From Syncephalis fuscata (taxonomy: Eukaryota; Zoopagomycota; Zoopagomycetes; Zoopagales; Piptocephalidaceae), in contig JAHLTZ010000142.1 of the NCBI GenBank assembly GCA_025786725.1, positions 1 through 22,421 of the forward strand: a stretch of 22,421 bases of DNA, given 5' to 3'. Of this stretch, positions 8,155-18,700 are shown one piece after another (position 1 is the first letter of the stretch; the number at the start of each line of letters is the position of its first letter). The translations under genes were made by a program, and so were the position numbers. The notes beneath the pieces were generated by a model. The model was not told the origin of the DNA and ran no database searches. It saw nothing but the letters and a program-made list of their open reading frames with translations.

Positions 8155-11100
8155 TTAAACAGTGTGACTATGACTATGACTATGGTCATGGTCATAGGTT
8201 TGTAACAAATCAGTATAATTACGAATTAATGTATCAATACCGCGTAGATAGCCATGATCAGAACCTGGATAGGTAGGAGGGAATCTAACGGAATCTGGCT
8301 CCTCTAATCGCCATTCAGGTGTAGTGGTATGGGCAAAATCAATAATACGTACAGTAATTTCCGTGTCAGCAGTAATAGCTGCATCATAAATAAGCAGTAA
8401 ACTACTACCGTAAAGCCGAACACCATCCATTTCGCGCACCAACTCGGCCAATTGTCTCAACTTCTGTAAGAGACGAGGTATTAATTGCACTTGTATACCC
8501 TCTCCATTATCTAGATAGTCCCGTAGCGCTTCACGGAATCCATCGGCATTAAGAGAGCGACCCACATACTTGTCAACGTATTTATACTGATGGGTGTCCA
8601 TTTTATACACCTGTGTACCGCATACGCGTACTCCCAATGATTTACTAGTGGAACGGGCACATTTACGTATTTGACTGGCCCGTTTCTCCGGTGTTGCCTC
8701 CACACCATATTGCCGGGTACCCATTTTAAGATCGAGTATACTTGGATGGCGCATATTATAGGTTAGATCTTCTAATAACAAGAATTGGTGCATTTTAGGC
8801 GGTGATGATTTACAGTTACCATGGTGTGACAACTGACGTGAACCACCATGTAATTTATTGGCTGTCAATTGATAACAATGCAATGACCATGGATTAGCCA
8901 AGGGAGATCGGCGAGAACCCATTGAACGAGATGTAGGCAGTCTTTCATTATTACTGCCATTATTACTATTGTTAGTATTGGTATGGCTATTGGTAGTGTT
9001 GGCATTACTAGTATTACTATGACCATTTGAATCATTGGGCGATGATACAAGTGTAGATATTTTGGTATGATTATCGATTGTATGACCTTTAAATGTATGG
9101 CTATCATTACTATCGTCCTTGGTAGTCGTATCCACTTCATCAGTAGATGGTTTCAAGAAGGGAGTCGATGACATGGCCCGTTTCCAATATGCACTTTGAT
9201 TATCTTTAAATAAACTATCACGTAATCGTTGTTGTCTATTACGGAAATCATGAGATCGTTGGCGTGAATGGGCCATCGAATGCTGTCTAGCCGTCTTTGT
9301 TGTTGTGGCGCCCAATGATGAGGGCGGTGATAGTTGTTGAGATGATGTATTGGTGGAGGAATTACTTAATACTTCGTCAGGACTAGACATTGTTTGAAGT
9401 GCTGTACTCTCTTCTAGTTCACCCTCTTCATCACTAAAGGTGGAAAACATACGCAATGATGATGGTCGAGCAGGTCTACACAAGGGTGATGTCGCCTCAT
9501 TCTCTTCCCAGTTGTTAGTTGACTCGTTGTTCATAGCAAGTCCAGGTGAGCTTCTACAGGATTGATCGCCACTAAATTCAACTTGTGTCATATCTCTTGA
9601 TTCACCTGATAGTGAATGTCGACGCGAATTGCATCTACTGCTCTTTGACTTGCGTAATCGTTCACGCCATGATCCAGGCGACAATGCTTCTCCAATAACA
9701 AGTTGCTGTAGTTGTAGATTAACACTACGGGTATCGGTTGAATCGGTGGTGTCAGAGGCTGCTTCATCAGCACTAAGTGCCCATACATCTTCGTCTAGAG
9801 TGCCATGTTGACGCATCTTACGCACTAACCAGGCCGGCAGAATATGCTGATTATGTTCAAATAGCAGTTCGGGGGTCGCTTCTTCCATATCACCCTGTAG
9901 TGTATAGGTAACGTTCAATACACCCAAATAACTAGGGGCAAATTCTAATAGTGCTGAATGCTTTAAAGCCATTAATTCATAAAATTGCTTTTCCCGCTTA
10001 TTAAGTAGTTTACACACAGCACGTGATGAAAAGCGTAGAAATGATGAATGGCCACCCACTTGATTAGGAAACGGTGTCAATGGTAGAGACTTTAATCCAT
10101 CAGGTCCAAATAATTCATCATCGCTATCACTATCAAATGCATCTCGTTCATCAATATCTGTATGAGTATCACTGGCCGCACCATTATGGTTATTACTACT
10201 AGAATGATGACCGAGTTGCATTAACGAAAATGATACATCACTGTCTACTGAACATGGACTAGATGGTTCATAAGATAAATGGCGTTCATTGTTGTTGTCA
10301 TGGTCATAGTTGTATAGACGTACAGATGGAGATGGAGATAGAGTAGACAAGTGCTGTGTTGTGGTAGCATCTGTCTTAATGTCACTATTCAATGCAGGCT
10401 CTGTAGGTAGAGTAAAGTTGATACCTGACCAGTCAAGTGGAGGCGGTGACCGTGAATAGGATAGACTAGGTGATATATCATCAGTAGTAAATAGACCCGA
10501 TTCATCATCAGATGTATGGCGGTGACTGCCTTCACTATGGTTATCTTCTTTACTGTTAAGTATTTGCTGTTGTTGTTGTTGCTTTTGTTGCAGTGATAAC
10601 TGACCTGTATAACCACTAGCCATATTGGATACTACTAGATTAGATAGGAATCCTGGTGCAGCTGGACAGCTTGAAGGATGAATAGATTCAATTAATCTGG
10701 CTGGAGATAGTGAATGAGTAGATAGTGGATTGATATTGACGGTTGTTATCGTATCGATAACAGATGTAGTATCAGTAACCGTAGTAGTCGTAGTAGATGC
10801 AGTATTATTAGCAACCGTTAGAATAGATGCCGTGGATACAGCACCTCCAGATGTAAACAACTTTTCTGTATGTTCTTCTGTTGATAATAGAGCACTATCT
10901 GGTTTTAATGTGGTATAGGCTAGTAGTGACGGCTGTTGTGGCTGTTCTTCTGGCTGTTGTTGTTGTTGCAGCATTTCTTGTCGTTCTGGCGTAATTGGTG
11001 GTGACATTTCTGCATAGTTTTGAGTGATAGATTGTACGTTGGTAGTAAGAATAGCTGTTATGTTAGCGGTAGAAAGCGCCCGGCGTGGCAACGCTAGACT

Positions 11101-11181
11101 TGACGGCAATGTCTGGGTTGGCGGTAGCTGTTGTTGTTGTTGTTGTTCAGATAGTGATACTGACGAAGATCCTGCCTGCAT
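8155..11181 (-). CDS. Kcs1/IP6K-type inositol hexakisphosphate kinase
   Basis: This kinase phosphorylates InsP6 to pyrophosphate forms such as 5-InsP7, using ATP. A single intronless frame gives 1008 residues. The IPK-family signature PxxxDxKxG appears as PSILDLKMG at about 813-821, followed by TRQYG, the form seen in Kcs1/IP6K rather than in IP3 kinase or IPMK. Further on are [12 protein letters not shown] (about 922-933), the metal-binding RIIDFAHTT (about 945-953) and [14 protein letters not shown]. Near residue 370 is the Kcs1 N-terminal block [17 protein letters not shown], then [20 protein letters not shown]. Regions around these blocks are low-complexity: poly-Gln, Ser/Thr and Asn/Asp/His tracts, probably disordered. 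The C-terminus is an Asp/His/Ser tail encoded by hexamer-like repeats at 8160-8195. The start chosen is the first ATG of the frame. Confidence 0.93.
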   Translation of the reverse strand: MQAGSSSVSLSEQQQQQQLPPTQTLPSSLALPRRALSTANITAILTTNVQSITQNYAEMSPPITPERQEMLQQQQQPEEQPQQPSLLAYTTLKPDSALLSTEEHTEKLFTSGGAVSTASILTVANNTASTTTTTVTDTTSVIDTITTVNINPLSTHSLSPARLIESIHPSSCPAAPGFLSNLVVSNMASGYTGQLSLQQKQQQQQQILNSKEDNHSEGSHRHTSDDESGLFTTDDISPSLSYSRSPPPLDWSGINFTLPTEPALNSDIKTDATTTQHLSTLSPSPSVRLYNYDHDNNNERHLSYEPSSPCSVDSDVSFSLMQLGHHSSSNNHNGAASDTHTDIDERDAFDSDSDDELFGPDGLKSLPLTPFPNQVGGHSSFLRFSSRAVCKLLNKREKQFYELMALKHSALLEFAPSYLGVLNVTYTLQGDMEEATPELLFEHNQHILPAWLVRKMRQHGTLDEDVWALSADEAASDTTDSTDTRSVNLQLQQLVIGEALSPGSWRERLRKSKSSRCNSRRHSLSGESRDMTQVEFSGDQSCRSSPGLAMNNESTNNWEENEATSPLCRPARPSSLRMFSTFSDEEGELEESTALQTMSSPDEVLSNSSTNTSSQQLSPPSSLGATTTKTARQHSMAHSRQRSHDFRNRQQRLRDSLFKDNQSAYWKRAMSSTPFLKPSTDEVDTTTKDDSNDSHTFKGHTIDNHTKISTLVSSPNDSNGHSNTSNANTTNSHTNTNNSNNGSNNERLPTSRSMGSRRSPLANPWSLHCYQLTANKLHGGSRQLSHHGNCKSSPPKMHQFLLLEDLTYNMRHPSILDLKMGTRQYGVEATPEKRASQIRKCARSTSKSLGVRVCGTQVYKMDTHQYKYVDKYVGRSLNADGFREALRDYLDNGEGIQVQLIPRLLQKLRQLAELVREMDGVRLYGSSLLLIYDAAITADTEITVRIIDFAHTTTPEWRLEEPDSVRFPPTYPGSDHGYLRGIDTLIRNYTDLLQTYDHDHSHSHSHTV

Positions 11182-13446
11182 GCTGGTCGCTTATAACATA
11201 TAACCCGTTTAGCCGATATAATAAGACAATAAATCAAGTAGCTAATAAAGGGAAAGAAATAAAGAAAGAAAAGGTTAATATCAATATGAATGTAGACCAA
11301 TCAGTATGCAAATTGTAACAAACGTAAAACAACTAGATGCAGCGAGAATGAAAGGAAATAGAAAGCAAAAGCCTTTTGAGTGTAGAAAACGTGGCAATCA
11401 AATAGACAGTACAAAGGTGGGGTAATTGGAAGCAATAGAGAACGAAATATGCCAACGCTGTTGTTATTGCTATAATCGAACGAATAGAAAGGAATAGTAG
11501 AAATACGAATAGATACAAATCCACACATTCAAATTACCTAGGCACACACACACACAATACACACGTGGGCGTGAGACGAAAAGTGTAAAGGTCGGAAAAG
11601 ATAGTCAAAGATAGAAAATCGATCTTGCTAAACAAGTTTGTAGTGTATTAAAAGCTCGTTTAGTATCACTTATTTATCCACTCCACATACACACTTCCTC
11701 TTTCTTTTTCTCATAAAAGTATCTGTAGACACGTTGTTGGTGTGTTAATAGAACAAATAATAAATTGGAAAAGAAAATGGCAAATAACACAACAAATAGC
11801 GTAACAACGAGTAGAGAAGTGTATATTCAGTAGCAATAAAGGCATAGACACAGTAAGTGACGGGAGCCATAGCCAGTGCTTTTAAAGCTTGTTTGGCCAG
11901 TCTATGCGCGTATAGACGGCGTTGTATACACTTGCTGTTCTGCAGACTACGTATTCGCTGTAGGTAGATGCAAGCAAAGGCAATATGCACCATGTAGGTA
12001 TATAAAACTATACGTATGGCTTGCTTGCTTGCCTATCTGTCTAAACACACACGCAGCGTATATACCACACTCATTAGCAGTGATAGCATTTCTACGGCTT
12101 GGCAGTTGACACTGATGACGTTAGCTTTTCTATTCTGTATAGACACTGTGCGTATACACGGCCGTCATGGCAGCATCATAATAAATTCCCTTTATAAGCT
12201 ATTTATCATTACTATTCTATTTATGCGTTAATAGATATTATCATTGGTTGTTGAACCACGCGTAGACTTTACATCGTCTACACTAATGACTTGTTGTACA
12301 TCGACCCATCTACTGAGTAGTCAAAGGCTATTTGTTCATTGAATGGACATTAACCGCATAAGTAATGGCACCATGTCAACACTACTGCTATGTTATATTG
12401 GCCATTACGTTTGACACATTATACAAAAGTAAATAGATTACACAGACATGTGAACAACACAACAATAACAATAACAACAATAACAATAACAACAAGACGG
12501 CAGTGCCAACTTGTTAAACGTGTAAAACACATTATTGTACGCATAATAAACATAAATAAAAAGCATCTTTGTGTTATAGTCTACAAATAAACAATAGAGT
12601 ACATGCTATGTTTGTACGCGCAATAATGATGGTTGTCTGGTTGGGTATAGCAGGATCATTGTAGTATCTATGCGTTAAAGGATAGGTATATTCCGTGTAA
12701 TCAAATAAAGGAGACAAACGTCAGAATACTAAATGTAAATGTACCTACCTTATAATCGTGGAGTGTGGTGATCATAGATTGGTAAAGAAATAACAACTAG
12801 ATCTAGTAGAAGTAGAAGTAGAAGTAACGATAAACTAATGGGTTCACAAAGGAGAATAAAAGCAGTAAAGGTAGAAAGGGGAACTACAAACTCTCAAGGG
12901 GGCAAGACCTTGAAGCAATGGGAAAAGGCACAAATAGCGGAAAATTAAAAGCACGTGCTATTTATACCTGATGGCGTTGGAATTCGTTTATAGGTGATGA
13001 TTTGGTGGTTATTATGGATACACCCATTCCATAGTCATCATGAGTATGTGTAGGTGCATACCATATACAGCAATGATAGAAAATGAGTCCTCTATTCATC
13101 TATGGTTGGCTATACTATGTATATCATTTATTACGTGGCATTCAAAAGTACACGTTTTGATCCTCTAATAGTGTCGGTTACCTATTGATTGGCATTGCGG
13201 GGTAGAATAGACAAATGACTGGTGGTGTCGTTAATTTGTATGTAGTCATTTATTGAAACAGTGCTGCCATGACTGCCATATTCCAACCTGTATTTGTTAT
13301 ACAAAAGGTGGGCTTCATTGGGTTTCACAGTAACATGTCGGTCATAAGTATATTAATCGATGGCTTGTAACGATCACGCCACCTGTTTGATCTCATTTAC
13401 ATTTACGTTTATTTGTACCAATTTTATTGCTGCTGCTGCTGCTACG
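11182..13446. other. Long divergent intergenic region without a supported gene
   Basis: This separates the divergent kinase (-) and oxidoreductase (+) genes, and presumably contains both promoters and possibly long leaders. I see no frame with recognisable protein features, no tRNA A/B-box pair and no splice-joined coding. It holds a CA run at 11543-11555, an AACAAT-type microsatellite at about 12452-12495, AGTAGA repeats at about 12804-12827, and a short palindrome (GTCTAT-GCGCGT-ATAGAC) at 11900-11917. An upstream in-frame ATG for the oxidoreductase lies at 13360. At 2.2 kb it is the largest gap in the window, unusual among spacers of a few hundred bases. Confidence 0.5.
12452..12495. repeat. 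ACAATA/ACAACA microsatellite
   Basis: Short tandem AACAATAAC/AACAAC units fill this stretch in the middle of the long divergent spacer. There is no coding context. Confidence 0.75.
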
Positions 13447-14641
13447 ATGCGTCAAATTGTATTCCAAAGTCGTGACCAAATTGTGGTTAAAGAGACCGAT
13501 GATCCAGTGCCTACAGCCAATCAAGTGCTTATTTCAGTCGAAGCTGCAGGCGTTAACTTTGCCGATATTCTAGTAAGTTGTTACGTTGAACCAACGCTAC
13601 ACATGTGCATCGTTAACCAGTATCTACATATTTATCTATTCATTATTCGTCTATCTATCCACCGTCTATTCATTTATTACTAGGCGCGCAGGGGGCTGTA
13701 TCCCGATGCACCTGCCTTCCCCTGCGTCGTCGGTTACGAGATAGCCGGTCGTGTTATTGCTCTTGGTGAAGGCGTGGATCCCAGTTGGCAAGATGCTGAA
13801 GTAGTAGGCATTACACGCTTTGGTGGCTATAGCGAGAAGGTAGCGGTGCCTATTGAACAGCTATGTCGTAAACCAGCTAGTATTTCCTTTGAAGAGGCGG
13901 CCTCTATTCCTGTGGCCTATATGACGGCCTGGATGTTACTTATCATCCAAGGTAGATATATACATATGTAATGTTGTTATTTATTAATCAATGATACTGT
14001 TTAGGCGGTTTACGTAAAAATGATACAGTGCTAATTCAAAATGCCGGTAGTGGCGTAGGTTTGGCAGCGATTGATATTGCCCGCCATGTAGGAGCACGCT
14101 CTATTGGTACGGCAAGCGAGCATAAGCACCAGTTTTTGACGGAACAACGTGGCCTTGACCATGCTATCGATTATCGCGAATCCACATGGCCAGTTCGTGT
14201 CAAGGAATTAACTGATAATCGTGGTGTCGATCTAGTCATTGATCCACTGGGACCGGTTTCCTGGAAACAATCCTATGAGCTATTAGCGTTGGGCGGTCGT
14301 CTAGGCATTTACGGGGCCTCAGAGATTGCCGAGCATGGTCTAGCCTGGATATGGGCCTTGATGCGTTTTGTTTTACGCATGCCTAGCTATAAGCCTTTGC
14401 CGCTAATGGATAGTTGCCGGGGTGTTTACGGCACCAATCTGCTGCGTATGTTTAATGAACCACACCGGGCCACGACTGGCTATCTACTGTAGTTCAAGGA
14501 GTCGATGAAGGCTGGGCCCGGCCTCATGTTGATCGTACTTTTACCTTTGATGAGGCACAAGAAGCGCAAACGTACATCGAAGAGCGTAAAAGTACCGGTA
14601 AAGTTATTCTAGTACCTGGCCCTGTTCGTCAACAAGAATAA
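13447..14641 (+). CDS. VAT-1-like NADPH quinone oxidoreductase (MDR family), frame-broken
   Basis: This medium-chain dehydrogenase/reductase would act as an NAD(P)H-dependent quinone or enone reductase. Exons are 13447-13572, 13684-13951 and 14005 onward. Residues 1-42 (MRQIVFQSRDQI, then GVNFADIL) join to ARRGLYPDAPAFP and VGYEIAGRVIALGEGV, as in VAT-1. The cofactor-binding turn is NAGSGVGLAAIDIARHVGA; no zinc-ligand pattern is seen. The frame stops at TAG 14490-14492 (293 residues), but the adjacent frame from 14489 continues with family-typical QGVDEGWARPHVDRTFTF and RKSTGKVILVPGP to TAA 14639-14641, giving about 343 residues. One base appears to be missing at about 14489, either a sequencing error or a real truncation. 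An upstream in-frame ATG at 13360 would add 29 residues with a hydrophobic run; I prefer 13447 because it matches the family start. Repeat copy 3 begins 12 bases after the stop. Confidence 0.85.
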
Positions 14642-14652
14642 CAAGAATAATA

Positions 14653-15322
14653 AATGGTTATCCATATAATTCTGGTAACGATACTGTTAAATCTATTGCT
14701 AAACATATTACAAATGATGTTGCTATATTCTCAAATGTAAAACCAAAATATGTACAAGTAAAAGCATAAAGTACACATTTGATTATTTAATATACACTAG
14801 CAATTGTAACAGCTTAATAAATATTATTGTTTTTATTACAAAATTTAATTTGCTTTTGATTCAATAAAAAATGGCATTGTTATAGCAATAGTAATAAAAT
14901 GATGCAATACTGGCCAAGTAACCAAAGAAGAAAAAGAAATAGAAATAATGGTTTAATCAAATGTTTAATATCAATTTAATTATTATTATTATTAAATAAC
15001 TTATAAAAATAGCTCAAATTAGCATATCTATAACAAACGTTGTAATTGTATGGATTCTGATATAAGCTAAATGAATTGGATTATAAAAGTCATTTTATTA
15101 TTATTGAGTAACAGTATTATGTAGTTATAATATTATTGAATAATAAAAGTTACAAAGCTAAATTGCCTGATGGGAAAAAGTTAATTACAATAAATGCAAC
15201 AATTTTAATTTGAAACTTTGCTTATTTACGTAGTTTAGTTAATTGTAGCAATATTGACAGCAATGCCAATTGCATTTTATTTTTAAAAGATTTCTGACAA
15301 TATACTTGTAGTAAATGCAACT
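14653..15322 (+). repeat. Dispersed repeat copy 3 (diverged, with 140-bp extra segment)
   Basis: From AATGGTT at 14653 the sequence matches copy 1 from about 823 to 1349 in the same orientation, with scattered substitutions. It lacks the first 330 bases of copies 1 and 2. A 140-base segment at 14821-14960 is absent from both other copies; short similar stretches at its edges (TTAATAAAT and TTAATCAAAT) fit either a deletion in the ancestor of copies 1 and 2 or an insertion here. The transposase-like tail is in frame (GNDTVKSIAKHITNDV) up to TAA at 14768-14770. Its left edge lies 12 bases past the oxidoreductase stop and its right edge about 160 bases before the next gene, so it likely supplies 3' UTR for one and upstream DNA for the other. 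Confidence 0.8.
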
Positions 15323-15482
15323 AAATAATTCTAAAAATTAAAATAAAAACAGTCTATTTTTGAAAATTATCTACTATTAAATAGAACAATAAAATCTATA
15401 TTTATTTACAAATCATATTGTAGTTTGTATTAGTTGTTTTTCTCTTTCAGTTTATTTTACTTACTTTTAACTCAATAGTATT

Positions 15483-16495
15483 ATGACCATAACTACAAGT
15501 GAGGCCAGACCAAGACAAAGCTAGATCATCTTTGGCGTTTATCTCATGCATTGTAACTACTGCACCGCAACTCTCGGTGCATTACCAAGAGATCTTTCAT
15601 AAAGTAGCCGCAACCGATAACCAAACACTTGCCGAAGCTACCCAGCGTCGCTGTTGTTCACACTGCGGTGTCCCCCGTGTTCCTGGACATACCAGCCATA
15701 CTTGCGTTATTAATCGCCAAACAGTAAAAAGATCGCGGCAATTACAAAGTAAAAGTGTAGACAAACATAAAACGACAGATAATGACAAACAACAACAACC
15801 AGCAATATCAACAAAATGTAATAGCACTTTTTTATCCACACAAAATGGCGTTACGCCCATAGTAAAAGCCATTGCCACTTCACTATGTAGGCCGTCCTAT
15901 AGATCAACGTGCTAAGGGACAATCTATTCGGTTACATAGTGCACGCGATATTGACATATCATGTCTTGTCTGTGGTGGTACAACGCGATATGGCGGCTCT
16001 ACTCGGTCAGAGTTGCAAAAAGTAAGCGCCAATACTCGCAAAATACAAATTAAAAAACGATCACGAAAACAGCGTCATCAATCAAATGCTTCCAACATTA
16101 AAGCTCTAGCAACAACAAACCAACTATCGACAGATATTAATTTAGTAGCAACAATTCCACAAATAAATACACCCACTGAATTAAATACACCAGTAATGAA
16201 CCCTCAAATTAACAGCAATAAGCAAACAGTTAATAACAACAACAAAAAGAATGAAAGCAAGAAGGCTACGGCGATCAATCATAAAGCATCAAGTGCATTA
16301 TTGGATGCAAATACCAAAAAGCAACAATCGTCTAATCAATTGGCCAAAACATCAACACAGATAAAAGATAAGAAGGCGAATAAAAAGCAGCACGCATTAA
16401 GTAAATTACTTGCTAAAGGCAAGCAGCAGCGCACGGATGACAATATCAAGAAAAACGTTAGTCTTAATGACTTTCTTATGGATTTTGAGCAATAA
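15483..16495 (+). CDS. RNase P/MRP Rpr2/Rpp21/Snm1-like subunit, N-terminus unresolved
   Basis: This looks like the zinc-ribbon protein subunit of RNase P or RNase MRP, which process tRNA 5' ends and rRNA in the nucleus. An N-terminal helical part (SSLAFISCIV, then LSVHYQEIFHKVA) precedes RRCCSHCGVPRVPGHTSHTC, the first C-x2-C of the family with its 'PG.T' turn. Intron 15818-15890 (73 nt, GTAATA...GTAG) joins this in phase to RPIDQRAKGQSIRLHS and DIDISCLVCGGTTRYG, the second C-x2-C. A long Lys/Asn/Gln-rich tail follows, ending in KNVSLNDFLMDFEQ. The problem is the start: the only nearby ATG (15483) is out of frame with the conserved part and meets TAG after 13 codons. Repeat copy 3 ends just upstream. 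The family call is by motif spacing. Confidence 0.72.
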
Positions 16496-16979
16496 TGTTT
16501 TATAATAAAATTACTTTATTGTATTTAACAAGTGTATAAAATCATTTTGTATTGAACACTGTGTAATAATAATGTGTAGTTCTAATATCAATCATAATAC
16601 TAGTCATTTAGTGTGATCTGTGTGATACTGTGTCATCCATTTTAACCAATTTATAACCATCATCACACACGCATGCACCTTTGACCACGTTAACTTCTCT
16701 TTCATCTTTCCTTCATTCTTTCCCTTCTAGTAGCAACACTATTCTGGTATATAGGAGTGGCAGTATTGGGACCGTCATCTCATTACCTTTACTATTTCAT
16801 TGACTTCTATTGACACAGTTCAACTGAACCCCTTAACTTGTCTCAAAGAATTGCAGCTAGTTACGCATTACACGCTGCTGGGCACGGTTGATGCCAACAA
16901 TTTTACGCAAACACCGTCTCTTCATAGCTCGTCTCCACCATCAGTTATTACAGTACTATTCTATCATTAGTTTGTTACT
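16496..16979. other. Spacer upstream of the verprolin-like gene
   Basis: The first bases carry the 3' end of the RNase P-like gene, with AATAAA at 16504-16509. The rest is the presumed promoter and leader of the verprolin-like gene: a pyrimidine-rich stretch at about 16690-16730 and a leader of mixed composition, less AT-rich than other spacers. No gene is seen. Confidence 0.45.
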
Positions 16980-18118
16980 ATGGCCGACCGAAACGCTTTA
17001 TTGAGTCAAATTCAAAGGGGTAAAGCGTTGAAAGCAACGGTTACTAACGATCGCTCTGCAGCACAGCTGACAGGAAGTAAGTGCTAAGCTAAGCCGTAAG
17101 CAATACTGCTTGCTCGTGTATTTATCTATCTATCGACACTAACGAATGTATATTGACGACTACTATTAGGCGTGGTGGGCGAGAGCGGTAGTGCTAAACC
17201 AGCCCGTGCTAAACCACCAGCAGCGGCGGCATCTACTGCACAAAGTAGTGGTAGTAGTGGTGCAGATACAGGTGCACCCGGACTAGGTGGATTATTTGCT
17301 GGTGGTATGCCAACACTAAAGCATAGAGGCGGTGTAGATACAGGACGAGGTATTAATGGCAATGGCCACACGAATAATACACAGTGTAAGTTAATTAGTT
17401 AACTAATAATAACATTTTACTTACTTAATAATAGCAACAGCAGCACCACCATTAGCGACAAAGCCTAAAATAGCTACTGCACCTGTATTACCAACTCGCC
17501 CATCACCATCATTAACAACAACAACAGTGACATCACCACCATTACCGAACCGTCCTAGTGCAGCTGCACCACCGGCATTGCCGAGTCGAACACCACCAGC
17601 ACTGCCTAATCGTAAACCAGCTGCACCGGTAGTACCACCACGTCAACCACCACCACGGCCTACATCGCGTAAACCACCACCCCCACCCCCACCAGCAACC
17701 CATAAACCATCAGCACCTAATACAGCAGCTGCCAGTGCTCATCATGCACCGTCAGTCGCACCTCATAGTGCTACTATAGCACCACCTGCCCGTGGTCTAC
17801 CTGCTGCACCACATAGTGCACCACTACCTATCATTAAAGTGGCTAAAGTGGCAGTGGCACATCCACCTGCTGTTGAAGGCCGATGGACATTTCCTGAATG
17901 GAATGCATTGCCTAAACCACGTGCTTACACACACACCGAGAAAAAAGACTATAAAAGCGATACACCCTGTGGTAATTATTTAATAATTGTATAAATGAAT
18001 GGATACTAACTATATGGTTTATTTAACAGCCTATCCATTGGATTTAAATGCATTAGCCGCACGGAATCCTCAACGACCACCACCACCACCACCATTTCAT
18101 CATCATGTTCATCCATAG
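16980..18118 (+). CDS. Verprolin/WIP-like actin-binding protein
   Basis: Verprolin/WIP proteins bind G-actin and the WH1 domain of WASP/Las17 to promote Arp2/3-dependent actin assembly at endocytic sites. Four exons, 16980-17076, 17170-17385, 17435-17971 and 18030-18118, join in frame to 312 residues. The WH2 motif is at the N-terminus: NALLSQIQRGKALKATVTND, split from the rest by intron 1. Then comes the family motif GLGGLFAGGMPTLKHRGG, a proline-rich core with poly-Pro tracts (RKPPPPPPPATHKP; an SH3/profilin type of ligand), and a C-terminal WASP-binding segment, GRWTFPEWNALPKPRAY, then YPLDLNALAARNP. It ends in a PPPPPPFHHHVHP tail. The protein is much shorter than yeast Vrp1 (over 800 residues) but has both ends of the family. 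Confidence 0.9.
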
Positions 18119-18620
18119 CGTTTATCATTCATACTATTATCATTGTAGTAAGTACAACCAAATGTTTATATATATCTATATATCTGCATATTAATGAGAG
18201 TCTATTTAGGTTGGTCCATCTCCATACATCTATTCCTTGATTGCCCATCTTTTTTAAACAATATTGACTGTAAAATGGAAAATATTTACACAATTGGTGT
18301 CAAAGTGTTCATTGTCAATGATCTATTACATATTACGTATTACATATAACTATTATTACTATGGCTATAATACTAATTTCACTATTGCATATCAACATAA
18401 TAACCATATAAACAAACAAATATGCGTGAGGAACAGAAAGAGATATACATTGGCCAATATATATACTAGATGACAATCATAACTCAATTAGCCCTGATTC
18501 ATGGTCAATACATGTCGCGTCTCCTATGCAAGTTGTATAGTGCAATATGTTGGCGATAGTTGTTACTGTTATTGCTGTTGTTATTGCTGCTACAATGACC
18601 AACTGACTATAGCATTCAGT
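18119..18620. other. Convergent spacer between verprolin-like and CK2-beta genes
   Basis: AT-rich sequence holding the two 3' ends. A short TATATATCTATATATCTG tract lies at about 18169-18186. The alternative end of the CK2-beta acidic frame (stop at 18623-18621, minus strand) would extend that gene into its right edge. No other gene is seen. Confidence 0.4.
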
Positions 18621-18700
18621 CTAGTCATCGACCATTTGGACCTCAGTTACCAGTGGATCTACAAGTGAGGATGGCGATGACAGATTTCTTGTACCTGTTG

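Noticed and set aside
11745-11993. Minus-strand ORF of 82 codons with hydrophobic residues
   Set aside because: The composition is that of AT-rich DNA read in a pyrimidine-rich frame; no family motif is seen and there are overlapping ORFs of equal length on the other strand.
13360-13446. N-terminal extension of the oxidoreductase from ATG 13360 as a signal peptide
   Set aside because: The hydrophobic run is partly coded by a GCT repeat, and VAT-1-like proteins normally start near the Met at 13447; it is kept only as an alternative start.
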